From assembly GCA_947258385.1 (NCBI GenBank), contig CAMYII010000067.1:1-40863 (forward strand): DNA of 40,863 bases, given 5' to 3'. This document shows, piece after piece, positions 33,148 to 40,863 of the stretch. Source of the DNA: Acidiferrobacterales bacterium (lineage in GTDB: Bacteria; Pseudomonadota; Gammaproteobacteria; Acidiferrobacterales; SZUA-150). The position numbers and the translations under genes are program-made. The notes beneath the pieces are model-generated. The model was not told where the DNA came from and searched no databases. It saw nothing but the letters and a program-made list of their open reading frames with translations. The number at the start of each line of letters is the position of its first letter. The stretch's first letter is position 1.

Positions 33148-33432
33148 ATGAGCATTAAAGTAGAAGTATTTTCCTCTCCCGGCTGCAGCAAGTGCGGTCA
33201 GGCCAAAGAGGTGCTGCGCAAGCTTGCCGAGGAAATTGGCGGCGGTCGAATCGAATGGCGGGAGATCAACGTGCTTGAAGAGTTGGACTATGCTATTAAC
33301 CTCGGCGTGCTGTCCACACCCGCCATCGCTATTGACGGGGAACTCACATTTACCGGTCTGCCTTCGGTCCGCGAGCTGCGCACCGAGCTCGATCGGCGCC
33401 TCGCTGTGGAAGGCGGGGCGAGGCCCGCATGA
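33148..33432 (+). CDS. Thioredoxin/glutaredoxin-fold protein
   Basis: The 94 residues from ATG 33148 (GGAG upstream) have an active-site-like SSPGCSKCGQAKEVL (C-x2-C) and the cis-Pro loop in GVLSTPAIAIDGEL. This is a small cytoplasmic thioredoxin-like fold (MTH895/glutaredoxin type) without signal peptide. Its stop overlaps the CcdA-like start (ATGA), so the pair probably exchanges electrons. Confidence 0.85.
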   Translation: MSIKVEVFSSPGCSKCGQAKEVLRKLAEEIGGGRIEWREINVLEELDYAINLGVLSTPAIAIDGELTFTGLPSVRELRTELDRRLAVEGGARPA

Positions 33433-34733
33433 CTACGGTATTTCTCGCAAGCGCAGCGCTACTGGGGTTGCTCGCCTTCTTCGAGCCCTGCACCATAGCC
33501 ACACACACGTTGTTTTCGGCGCGCGCCCATAAGGCGCCGCGCGCCGGATGCTGCCAGAGCCTGCTGGCGGTGTGGCTGACGCGCAGCGTGTTATCAGGTG
33601 CATTGCTCATGGCCGCCGTGCTGGCCACACCGCCGCTTTCCTGGGGGCCCTATCTGCCTAGCGTCATACTGTCGGCGATGGCCACCGTCTATATCGTGTC
33701 CCGCTTCACCTATATTCCGGTACCGCACCTGGAGTTTTCCCGGCTGCTGCCCGGCGGCCGGTCGCTGCCATTCGCCGTACAACTTGGCCTTACCCTGCCG
33801 GCCTGTACAATCCCGCTGTTCGTGGTCGTCGTCGGCCTGGCGGTGACGGTGGACGCGGTCGGTTTCGCGGCGCTGGCCGGGGTGTTGTTTGCCACGCTGT
33901 TCACAGCGCCGATGGCAGTTACGTCTTTCAAAGGCGTACATGCGGACGGCCGCGAGTTACTGAACCGCGCTGCCAGGGGCAGCCCGTATCTCACTACAGT
34001 GCTGCTGTTCGGCGCCGCGCTTTACCTGCTGAGCCCCGTACTCGACGTGAGCGCAGACGCGCTCAAAGCGACGCTGCAACAAACGAGCCTGGCGGGGATC
34101 GGTCTGGGCTTCCTGGCGGGCTTCGTGTTCAGCTTCAACCCGGTGTCCTTCGCCTCCATTCCGGTGGTGCTGGCCTATGTCACCAAGGCCCACGAGGAGC
34201 GCCGGGCAATTCTGCTGGGCGGGGCCTTCGTCATGGGGATGATCGCGACCCATGTGACGCTCGGCGTCGCCACGGCGCTGGGCGGGGATTGGGTGAAAAA
34301 TGTGATGGGCCGGGAGTGGGGGCTGTTCCTGGGACCGCTGCTGATCCTGCTAGGCTTACTGTGGCCAGGCTGGCTGAAGCTGCGCCTGCCCTGGATCTCC
34401 ATGCGGGCGAAGAAGGTCACGGGCGTTTGGGGTGCTTTTCTGCTTGGAATCCCGTTTTCAGTAGCCGTTTGCCCTTTCTGCACGCCGGCGCTGCTGGTGA
34501 CCCTGACCGCCAGTACCGCCATTGGCTCGGTACCTTTCGGTTTTGCACTGCTGCTTGCATTCGCGGCGGGGCGCAGTATACCGATTATAATAGGCGCATG
34601 GAGTATGGGCTGGCTGGAATCACTGCGTATGCTGTCGCGCCACCAAAAAGTTTTAGAATGGGTTGCCGGCGTAACATTAATACTGACAGGGTTGTATATG
34701 CTCAATGAGTATTTCTTCATCATCAAGTACTAA
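33429..34733 (+). CDS. CcdA/DsbD-like membrane electron-transfer protein, duplicated
   Basis: This 434-residue protein has about 12 membrane segments in two halves. The first half has FFEPCTIATHTLFSARAH and LPACTIPLFVVVVGLA; the second has FAGFVFSFNPVSF-like and FSVAVCPFCTPALLVTLTAS. CcdA proteins are normally about 230 residues with one Cys in each of two such motifs. Here the length is doubled and the motif Cys are unevenly kept. It would carry reducing power from the thioredoxin-like partner through the membrane, to the Cys of the MerP/MerT-like proteins or their metal. Confidence 0.75.
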   Translation: MTTVFLASAALLGLLAFFEPCTIATHTLFSARAHKAPRAGCCQSLLAVWLTRSVLSGALLMAAVLATPPLSWGPYLPSVILSAMATVYIVSRFTYIPVPHLEFSRLLPGGRSLPFAVQLGLTLPACTIPLFVVVVGLAVTVDAVGFAALAGVLFATLFTAPMAVTSFKGVHADGRELLNRAARGSPYLTTVLLFGAALYLLSPVLDVSADALKATLQQTSLAGIGLGFLAGFVFSFNPVSFASIPVVLAYVTKAHEERRAILLGGAFVMGMIATHVTLGVATALGGDWVKNVMGREWGLFLGPLLILLGLLWPGWLKLRLPWISMRAKKVTGVWGAFLLGIPFSVAVCPFCTPALLVTLTASTAIGSVPFGFALLLAFAAGRSIPIIIGAWSMGWLESLRMLSRHQKVLEWVAGVTLILTGLYMLNEYFFIIKY

Positions 34734-35196
34734 CCGTACCTCGAAGTCGAGGAACAATAAGAAGGACCACGAGGAAGTCCAATATCGCATCGGTGACGTG
34801 ACCCGTCTCACCGGCCTCAGCGCCGATACCTTGCGGTACTACGAAAAGATAAAGCTGCTGCAACCAGTTAACCGCTTAGCGTCCGGTGTACGCGTCTATG
34901 ATGAGCGCGACCTGTCGCGGTTGCGGTTCATACAGCGGGCCAAGTCGATGAATTTCTCGCTGGACGAGATCGCCCGACTGTTGGAAATGCGGGAGGATCC
35001 GCAACACGCGCGCGACGAGGTACGTGAATTGACACACCGAAAACTGAAAGAGGTGGAAAATCACATGGAAGAGCTCGATGCGTTGCGTAAGGAATTGTCA
35101 CTGCTGATCAACCTATGCCGCGGCGCCGAAGCAGGGTGCCCGATTATTGAAGATCTGGATAACCGGACCAAGCAAAAAGAACCAAAGCGTAGTTAA
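34705..35196 (+). CDS. MerR-family metal-responsive regulator
   Basis: The 163-residue protein starts at ATG 34705 inside the end of the CcdA-like gene. After a Ser/Lys-rich N-terminus it has the MerR helix-turn-helix (YRIGDVTRLTGLSADTLRYY, EKIKLLQPVNRLASGVRVYD), a coiled coil, and a C-terminal pair of Cys (LINLCRGAEAGCPIIED) positioned like the ligands of ZntR/PbrR/CadR-type sensors. It is the natural candidate to bind the two operators at 31338 and 31400. Confidence 0.88.
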   Translation: MSISSSSSTNRTSKSRNNKKDHEEVQYRIGDVTRLTGLSADTLRYYEKIKLLQPVNRLASGVRVYDERDLSRLRFIQRAKSMNFSLDEIARLLEMREDPQHARDEVRELTHRKLKEVENHMEELDALRKELSLLINLCRGAEAGCPIIEDLDNRTKQKEPKRS

Positions 35197-35244
35197 GGGT
35201 TGTTTGCTGCTCCCCGGGAATCGCACCGATAAAAAATTGGTACC

Positions 35245-35284
35245 AGAGAGCAATATTTTCTAATATTAGAAATAGTTGCTCTCT
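35245..35284. terminator. Long hairpin between convergent genes (terminator)
   Basis: AGAGAGCAA pairs with TTGCTCTCT around an inner near-perfect stem (TATTTTCTAA / TTAGAAATA). It separates the MerR gene from the convergent lipoprotein gene; a T-run lies 8 bp further on. Confidence 0.6.
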
Positions 35285-35329
35285 AACGCGGTTTTTCACG
35301 TGTTAGTGATTAACGAATGAATACGCCTC

Positions 35330-35731
35330 TCATAGAGGTCCATGTGAGCTTGCGTCATGATGTATCACTCGAATCGTGCTTCCTGATGGCGGTAGTGTTC
35401 CGAGCTTATAGTGAAACCTCGCATACCGCGACTTGACGCTAGGTCTACGATAACCGGTACTTGCATGTTTCAGAGTGGCGCCTGCAAGATCAATAAGCTC
35501 GACATCGATATGTCCTCGAATAGGACCTCGGCCGACTGCTCTACGTCTCAATTCACCGCGTATGACGACCTCGCCTCCTTCCTGAGTGACGCTGACAAAC
35601 GTTATCGTGGCACGACTGGAAGAGATCTCTTCGACCTCCACGGAATTATTCCGCACCAGGTCTATTGCCATGGCGGCGCATCCGGTCAGGGATAGCGCGA
35701 CGATTCCGTATACCACAGCAGTCTGCTTCAC
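35330..35731 (-). CDS. Small lipoprotein of unknown function
   Basis: GTG 35731 follows GGAGGTGAGTC. The 133 residues have a lipoprotein signal (VVYGIVALSLTGC, lipobox LTGC) and a beta-rich body (VVIRGELRRRAVGRGPIRGH, IDVELIDLAGATLKHASTGY, GSTIRVIHHD). No family is recognised. It lies 51 bp downstream of the P-II-like gene on the same strand and may be the last gene of the RND operon. Confidence 0.65.
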   Translation of the reverse strand: MKQTAVVYGIVALSLTGCAAMAIDLVRNNSVEVEEISSSRATITFVSVTQEGGEVVIRGELRRRAVGRGPIRGHIDVELIDLAGATLKHASTGYRRPSVKSRYARFHYKLGTLPPSGSTIRVIHHDASSHGPL

Positions 35732-35782
35732 GACTCACCTCCGCCGGAGTGAACTTTCATTGCCAAACGACTCCGGGACCGT

Positions 35783-36103
35783 TCAGCTCTTACCGATGGG
35801 CAAGGCGGCCTGGATATCGCTGATGTAGATCCAGCCCGCTTCGGACTGCCCGGTCCGCGCATTTTCCTGAATGATCCGCACCGCCTCCGCGGTGCGTTGC
35901 TCGTCCTCGCACACCAGCTCCAGCTTGACCTCGGTGATCACCTTCTCGCCGAGATCGATGGAGTATTCCTGCTCCTGGGCGTCGAGCGCCTTGAGCATAC
36001 CCTTGACGTCAATGATCGACAGATTGCGGAAGCCCGCCTTCTCCAGGGCGCGCAGGACATCCGCAATCCGGTTGCGGTGAATAAAGGCTTTTATTTCTTT
36101 CAT
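35783..36103 (-). CDS. P-II-like (GlnB-fold) protein linked to the RND efflux operon
   Basis: ATG 36103 follows AAAGGAGGAAACACC and overlaps the stop of the RND gene. The 106 residues have the P-II fold pattern (MKEIKAFIHRNRIADVLRAL, NLSIIDVKGMLKALD, AVRIIQENARTGQSEAGWIY, SDIQAAL). The T-loop region is unlike canonical GlnB (no uridylylated Tyr motif). Such P-II-like proteins are often found with metal efflux pumps and may sense a metal or nucleotide and tune the pump. Confidence 0.82.
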   Translation of the reverse strand: MKEIKAFIHRNRIADVLRALEKAGFRNLSIIDVKGMLKALDAQEQEYSIDLGEKVITEVKLELVCEDEQRTAEAVRIIQENARTGQSEAGWIYISDIQAALPIGKS

Positions 36104-39100
36104 GGTGTTTCCTCCTTTCGGGTTTCCATCCACTCGTAGATGACCGGTAGCAGCACCAGGGTGAGCAGCGTGGAAGTGATGAGGCCGCCGACCACCACCG
36201 TCGCCAGCGGCCGTTGGGTCTCTGCACCGACACCGGCGGACAACAGCATGGGAAGAAGGCCAAGAATGGCCACACTGGCTGTCATCATGACCGGCCGCAG
36301 CCGGAGCTCCGCGCCTCGGCGTACCGCCTCAGCGACAGTGAGTCCCTTTTCACGCAACTCATTGATGAAGCTGACCAGCACGATGCCGTTCAGCATGGCG
36401 ACACCGAACACGGCGATGAAGCCGATGGCGGAGGGCACAGACAGGTACTGCCCGCTGATGAACAAGGACACCCCGCCACCGATCGTGGCGAAGGGCACGT
36501 TGGCGATGATGAGCGTGGCGTACTTGACCGAATTGAAGGCGGTGTAGAGCAGCACGAAAATAAAAAATATTGTCAGTGGGACGATTACGGACAGCCGCTT
36601 GAGCGCGCGCTGCTGGTTCTCGAACGCCCCGCCCCACTCGATCCAGTAGCCGGGCGGGAGCTTCACCTGTTCCTTGATCAGCGCATTCGCTTCCTGGACA
36701 AAACCATCCACGTCGCGGCCGCGCACGTCCATCTGGATCACCGCGTAACGCTGTAATTGCTCGCGCCGGACGAACGAGTATCCTTCGGCCACCGACACCC
36801 GCGCGACCGTGGACAGCGGCACAATGGCGCCGCTCTCGCTGCGCAACGGAATCTCGCGAATGGCCTCGACCGAAACTTTGGCGGCATCGCTCAGGCGCGT
36901 GGTGATATCGAAGCGCTTGACGCCATCGATCAGGGTGCTGACCGGCTCGTTGCCTATGCCGGTACGCACCACCGTCAGCACCTCATCGGCGTTCATGCCG
37001 TATCGCGCCAGTTGCGCGCGGTCCACCTGAATGCGCACCTGGGGTTTGCCGAGATTGGCCTCCAGCGACAAGTCCGCCACCCCCCGGACTTTTGCGATCA
37101 CTTCCTTGATCTCCTGGCTCAGCCGGTCGAGCTCGCCGAGTTCCGGCCCGTAGAGCTTGGCAGCGAGGGTCGCCCGCACGCCGGAGATGAGCTCCTCCAC
37201 CCGCATTTGGATCGGCTGGGTGAAAGCGATCACCGCGGTCGGCACCGTTTCTTCGAGTTTCTCGCGCATGGCGTCGGCGAGCTCGCCGATGGAGCGATCG
37301 GATTCCCATTCGTCCTGTGGCTTGAGCTCGGTGTAGATCTCCATGTAATTCACGTCCGCCGTCTCGCCCTTCTCCGCGCGGCCGATCATGGCGATGGTGG
37401 TATTAACCTCGGGGTATTCGGTCAGGGCGTTCTCGATTTTCTTGGAAATTTCGATGGACTGTTCCAGCGAGGTCGACGGAATGGAGGTCACCCGCCACAT
37501 GATGGAGCCTTCCTGCAGCTGCGGCATGAACTCCTTCCCCAGGAATGGAAACAGGGCCAGGCTTGCGACCAGTAGTATCGTGGCACCGATGACCACCGCT
37601 TTCTTGTTGGCCAGCGACCAGGCAAGGAGCGGCAGGTAGCCGCGCTTGATCCATCGGACCAGCAGGGTATCGCGCTCCTCCTTGGGCCTGAGGATGATCG
37701 CCGCCAGCACCGGGATAATGGTCAGCGTCAACAGCAGCGAACCGGCCATTGCAAAGCTGATATTGAAGGCCATGGGCTTGAACAGCTTGCCTTCCAGCCC
37801 TTGCAGACTGAACAGCGGCAGGAACACGACGATGATAATCAGGATCGCAAACGCGATGGGGTTGGCCACTTCGCGCGCCGCGGTCAATACCGCCGCGGTG
37901 CGGTCGACCTTTTCTCCTTTTTCGCGCCACTCGGCCATGATGCGGAAAGCGTTTTCGGTCATCACCACCGCGCCGTCCACCATCATGCCGATGCCGATAG
38001 CCAGACCCGCCAATGACATCAGGTTGGCCGACAGCCCCGCCTCGCCCATGAAAATGAAGGCGATGAGCATGGCCATGGGCAGGGCGGCGATCACCACCAG
38101 CGCCGAGCGCAACTCGCCGAGGAACAGGAACAGCACAATGGCCACCAGAATGGAGCCCTCCACCAGCGCCTTCACCGCGGTAGTCACCGCTTTTTCCACC
38201 AAGTCGGTGCGTTCGTAGACTGGACGCAGCACGACATTATCGGGCAGTGCCGACTGGATAATCTCGACTTTCTCCTTGACGGCATCGACAACGTTCTTGG
38301 CGTTTTCACCGATACGCGCCAGCGCCATACCCAGCACCACTTCCTCGCCGTCGCGGGTCACCGCACCGAAGCGCAAAGCCGGCGCCTGTTCGATGCTGGC
38401 AACGTCGCCCAGGTAGACCGGGGTACCATCCTCGACCTTGACCACGATGCGGCCGATGTCGGTTTCATCCCGGACCAGCCCCAGTCCGCGCACCAGGTAT
38501 TGTTCCGGGCCGAGATTGATGTACTGGCCGCCCACCTGACGGTTGTTGCTTTCGACGACTTCCATCACCTCCCGGAAACTCAGCCCGTATTCGATGAGCC
38601 CCAAAGGATCGATCACCACCTGGAACTGGCGTTCCTGACCGCCCCAGGACATCACGTCATCGACACCTGGCGCGGTGCGCATGATCAGGCGTACGGTCCA
38701 GTCCTGCAGGGTGCGCAGGTCCATGTTGCTGATAGTGTCCTGCAATTTTTCATCGGCCCGTTCCACCGTGTACCAGAACACCTGGCCGAGACCGGACGTG
38801 TTGGGGCCCATCTCCGGCGTGCCATAGCCTTCGGGAATGCGGTCGCCGACTTCCTGCAAGCGTTCCATCACCAGACGGCGGGCGAAATAGATATCCATGT
38901 CGTCTTCAAAATACACGGCGACATAAGACAGGCCGAACAGGCTCACGGAACGAATTTGTTGTACACCGGGCAGGCCCGCCATGCCCGACTCGACCGGGAA
39001 GGTGAGCAATTGCTCCACATCCTCGGCGGCAAGGCCGGGGGCTTCGGTATAGATATTGACCTGTACCGGCGTTACGTCCGGAAAGGCGTCAATGGGCACC

Positions 39101-39198
39101 GTGGTGACGGCGCGCCAGCCGAGAGAAGCGACCACGGCGAAAATAATAATCACCAGGAATTTGTAGCGCAGGGACGCTTCAACGAGTCTATTTAACAT
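36100..39198 (-). CDS. Heavy-metal efflux RND transporter (CzcA/CusA family)
   Basis: The 1032-residue protein has the RND layout: a first membrane helix (YKFLVIIIFAVVASLGW), a large periplasmic loop (FPDVTPVQVNIYTEAPGLAA, GVDDVMSWGGQERQF), a middle helix bundle with GIGMMVDGAVVMTENAFRIM, a second periplasmic loop, and a final bundle ending GGLITSTLLTLVLLPVIYEW. The acidic residue in the fourth helix (VDGAVV) marks proton-driven heavy-metal members. The substrate (Zn/Co/Cd or Cu/Ag) cannot be fixed by reading. Gene order is outer-membrane protein, adaptor, pump, P-II-like. Confidence 0.93.
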   Translation of the reverse strand: MLNRLVEASLRYKFLVIIIFAVVASLGWRAVTTVPIDAFPDVTPVQVNIYTEAPGLAAEDVEQLLTFPVESGMAGLPGVQQIRSVSLFGLSYVAVYFEDDMDIYFARRLVMERLQEVGDRIPEGYGTPEMGPNTSGLGQVFWYTVERADEKLQDTISNMDLRTLQDWTVRLIMRTAPGVDDVMSWGGQERQFQVVIDPLGLIEYGLSFREVMEVVESNNRQVGGQYINLGPEQYLVRGLGLVRDETDIGRIVVKVEDGTPVYLGDVASIEQAPALRFGAVTRDGEEVVLGMALARIGENAKNVVDAVKEKVEIIQSALPDNVVLRPVYERTDLVEKAVTTAVKALVEGSILVAIVLFLFLGELRSALVVIAALPMAMLIAFIFMGEAGLSANLMSLAGLAIGIGMMVDGAVVMTENAFRIMAEWREKGEKVDRTAAVLTAAREVANPIAFAILIIIVVFLPLFSLQGLEGKLFKPMAFNISFAMAGSLLLTLTIIPVLAAIILRPKEERDTLLVRWIKRGYLPLLAWSLANKKAVVIGATILLVASLALFPFLGKEFMPQLQEGSIMWRVTSIPSTSLEQSIEISKKIENALTEYPEVNTTIAMIGRAEKGETADVNYMEIYTELKPQDEWESDRSIGELADAMREKLEETVPTAVIAFTQPIQMRVEELISGVRATLAAKLYGPELGELDRLSQEIKEVIAKVRGVADLSLEANLGKPQVRIQVDRAQLARYGMNADEVLTVVRTGIGNEPVSTLIDGVKRFDITTRLSDAAKVSVEAIREIPLRSESGAIVPLSTVARVSVAEGYSFVRREQLQRYAVIQMDVRGRDVDGFVQEANALIKEQVKLPPGYWIEWGGAFENQQRALKRLSVIVPLTIFFIFVLLYTAFNSVKYATLIIANVPFATIGGGVSLFISGQYLSVPSAIGFIAVFGVAMLNGIVLVSFINELREKGLTVAEAVRRGAELRLRPVMMTASVAILGLLPMLLSAGVGAETQRPLATVVVGGLITSTLLTLVLLPVIYEWMETRKEETP

Positions 39199-39210
39199 CT
39201 TGGGCGTCTC

Positions 39211-40356
39211 CTAGTCGTGGTCGCCGATCTGCGATTTCAGCGCCAGCGACTTGAGCACAAAAGCGCCTTTAACGGCGATCTGTTCTCCTTCGGCCAGTCC
39301 CGCGCGGATCTCGGTGAAGCCGCCGCGCGTGGCGCCGGTCTCGACGGGCTGCGGGTGCAGCGCGTCGCCCTCCACCTTGAACACCGTCTCGCGCCCCTCG
39401 AACCGGATGACCGCCTCCGCCGGCACGACCAGTACGCTGTCTCCCTCCGCCACGCCGATCTCCGCATCGGCAAACATGCCGGGTTTTAGGCGGTTGCCGG
39501 TGTTCTTAACCAGGGCACGTGCCTTCACGGTGCGCGTGGCCTCGTCCATGCCGGCACCAAGGGACAAAATACTGCCCTCAAAGCGCAGGTCGGGATATGC
39601 CTTGACGGTCAGCGTGACGGGTTGCTCCGGGCTGACCTTCGCGAGCTTCGATTCGGTTAACGCGATATTGGCCCACACCGTGCGGAGATCGGCGATAACG
39701 TAGAGCGCTTGGCCGGGTTGCACCGTATCGCCGGTGTTCAGCTTGTGTTCGACGACAGTACCGGTAATCGGACTGTGCACGTGCAGATAGGGAAAGGGTT
39801 CCTGTTTCGTGGCCAGCTGGCGGATTTCTTTTTTTGTTAATCCCAGGATGCGCAGGCGCTGCTCGGCATCGGCGAGCAGCGCCTTATTGTCCCGAGTGAT
39901 ATCTTCTGGCGCCGCCCTTTGCGCGCGCGCATAAGTCAGCAGATACGCCTGCTGCGCGCTCAGAAATTCGGGGCTGTAAATTTCCGCCAGCAGTCGGTTC
40001 TTGCCGACACGCTGGTTGGCGAAAACGGTGACCTTTTCCGTCCAGCCGCCGCTGCGTGCGGTGATGACCACGCGCCGGGATTCGTTGAAACCGATCTCAG
40101 CTGGGGCCCGCAGGGTTTCGGCCAACCCGCGACGCAGGACTTTACCCGTCATCACGCCTTGCTTTCGCAGAGCGCCAAGGCTTAAACTCACTTCCTCTTT
40201 ATGTTCTTCTTTGTGCCCGTCTTCGTCGGCATGCTTGTCTTCCGCCGTGACGAATGCGGACGGGCAGCTCAGGCTGATTAATACTAATAATAAAAAAGTT
40301 AAAGTCGTTCGAATCACCGCGACACTGTCGCCAAAAGTCGGTTTGAGCCAATTCAC
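39211..40356 (-). CDS. RND periplasmic adaptor (CzcB/CusB-like)
   Basis: GTG 40356 overlaps the outer-membrane gene stop (GTGA) and follows GGGAGGTGG, giving 381 residues. There is a signal/anchor segment (TTLTFLLLVLISLSCPSAFV), then a His/Asp/Glu-rich N-terminus (DKHADEDGHKEEHKEE) of the kind that binds metal. The barrel-sandwich hybrid (ARSGGWTEKVTVFANQRVGK; VHSPITGTVVEHKLNTGDTV) flanks a helical hairpin. The beta-barrel and membrane-proximal domains follow, ending LKSQIGDHD. Confidence 0.92.
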   Translation of the reverse strand: MNWLKPTFGDSVAVIRTTLTFLLLVLISLSCPSAFVTAEDKHADEDGHKEEHKEEVSLSLGALRKQGVMTGKVLRRGLAETLRAPAEIGFNESRRVVITARSGGWTEKVTVFANQRVGKNRLLAEIYSPEFLSAQQAYLLTYARAQRAAPEDITRDNKALLADAEQRLRILGLTKKEIRQLATKQEPFPYLHVHSPITGTVVEHKLNTGDTVQPGQALYVIADLRTVWANIALTESKLAKVSPEQPVTLTVKAYPDLRFEGSILSLGAGMDEATRTVKARALVKNTGNRLKPGMFADAEIGVAEGDSVLVVPAEAVIRFEGRETVFKVEGDALHPQPVETGATRGGFTEIRAGLAEGEQIAVKGAFVLKSLALKSQIGDHD

Positions 40357-40863
40357 AGTTCCACCTCCCATAGGTCCTCGCCTACTGTCTGCAGATCCGT
40401 CACCGCTGCGCGGTAGCGCGTAAGGGCCTCAAGATAACTGCGGTGGGTTTCAAGAAACGTGGTGTAGACATCCAACAGGTTGAGCGCGTCGATGCGCCGA
40501 ACGCGGTAGTCGTGCTGCGCCGCTTTGCGCTGGTCTTCGACATCCGGCAGGATGGCCGCGCGGTAGCGTTTCACCTGCGCCGCGAAGGCCTCGGCTTCAT
40601 CGAAACGCTGATTGAGCCGGGCAAGCACTTGCAGGCGCAGCGCGCGCCCACGGTTCTGTACGGCGCTGGCCTCAGCCAGGGCCTCGCGTTCCCGGCCGCG
40701 CTGGCGGTCGCTGCCGGGCAATGGAAACTTGAACCCGATCTGTCCGGCCCAGGCGTAATCAGCATTGGCCCCGTCGAACAAGCGCTGGCGGCCAACGCCT
40801 AAGGTGAGCTCTGGCGCGCGGCCATGCCGTACCGCGGCATAGACCTTGTCCGCCTGTTCGGCC
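40353..40863 (-). CDS. TolC-like outer-membrane protein of the RND system (CzcC/CusC-like), partial
   Basis: The frame is open from the window edge; 169 codons of the 3' end are present. It reads ELTLGVGRQRLFDGANADYA, QIGFKFPLPGSDRQRGRERE, a helical part (RALRLQVLARLNQRFDEAEA) and YRVRRIDALNLLDVYTTFLE, the second half of a TolC-type repeat. The 5' part lies outside the window. It is the first known gene of the CBA efflux operon. Confidence 0.88.
   Translation of the reverse strand, partial: AEQADKVYAAVRHGRAPELTLGVGRQRLFDGANADYAWAGQIGFKFPLPGSDRQRGREREALAEASAVQNRGRALRLQVLARLNQRFDEAEAFAAQVKRYRAAILPDVEDQRKAAQHDYRVRRIDALNLLDVYTTFLETHRSYLEALTRYRAAVTDLQTVGEDLWEVEL

Noticed and set aside
36140-39195. 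Long plus-strand frames opposite the RND pump (for example 36757-37575 and 38500-39195)
   Set aside because: They are antisense shadows of a GC-rich gene with perfect family motifs on the minus strand; they lack motifs and ribosome binding sites.

Overview
The window is a mosaic of mobile DNA from a proteobacterium. A sulfur-oxidising gammaproteobacterium is my best guess. The hints are a truncated YeeE/YedE-type sulfur transporter, a CsrA, RpoE-like ECF promoters, an FNR/ANR box, F-type conjugation genes and several metal-resistance operons. No 16S gene or other species marker is present, so the taxonomy is inference.

Layout. 1-4.8 kb is a boundary and a graveyard. It holds a 3' fragment of tRNA-Arg(ACG), a truncated IS5-type transposase start, at least four decayed pieces of one integrase/transposase family, a broken DUF433-DUF5615 toxin-antitoxin pair, and an ECF-sigma-like gene that carries only region 2. 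4.8-11 kb holds a self-regulating ArsR gene followed by a cut-off membrane-protein start, then an ECF sigma factor, its zinc-finger anti-sigma factor, a His/Asp-repeat secreted protein, a TPR plus outer-membrane barrel protein, an AraC-type fragment, a Cys-rich exported protein behind an FNR-type box, and a beta-propeller protein. 11.1-14.3 kb joins an AbiEi antitoxin fragment, an IS30 transposase fragment, a truncated yeeE and the 3' end of traC, followed by trbI, traF and traW. 14.3-20.4 kb is an island between traW and a truncated traU. It carries an ImmA/XRE pair, divergent from a predicted E2-like (ubiquitin-conjugating fold) protein with a SEC-C motif and from a PIN-membrane-winged-helix protein. 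The rest of the island is a tyrosine-recombinase fragment, an unknown gene and a lipoprotein. 21.1-22.0 kb has an XRE regulator, CsrA and a zinc-ribbon protein.

22.6-30.7 kb is a complete broad-spectrum mercury operon (merR-T-P-B-A, a second FAD disulfide reductase, and a MerC-like protein fused to a bufferin-like Cys-rich tail). It lies between two inverted copies, about 475 bp each, of a PilZ tail plus a small ORF. 31.3-35.2 kb is a second metal operon (outer-membrane barrel, MerP-like, MerT-like, thioredoxin-like, duplicated CcdA-like, MerR-type regulator) behind two tandem MerR-type promoters. 35.3-40.9 kb carries a lipoprotein and, on the minus strand, a heavy-metal RND efflux operon (CzcC/CusC-, CzcB/CusB- and CzcA/CusA-like) ending in a P-II-like gene.

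The observations I consider most novel are the E2-like/SEC-C + PIN + ImmA/XRE cassette, four copies of one ECF promoter motif (GGAACCTTYT-N11-GCGTKTTAR-like) that define a small local regulon, and the MerC-bufferin fusion.
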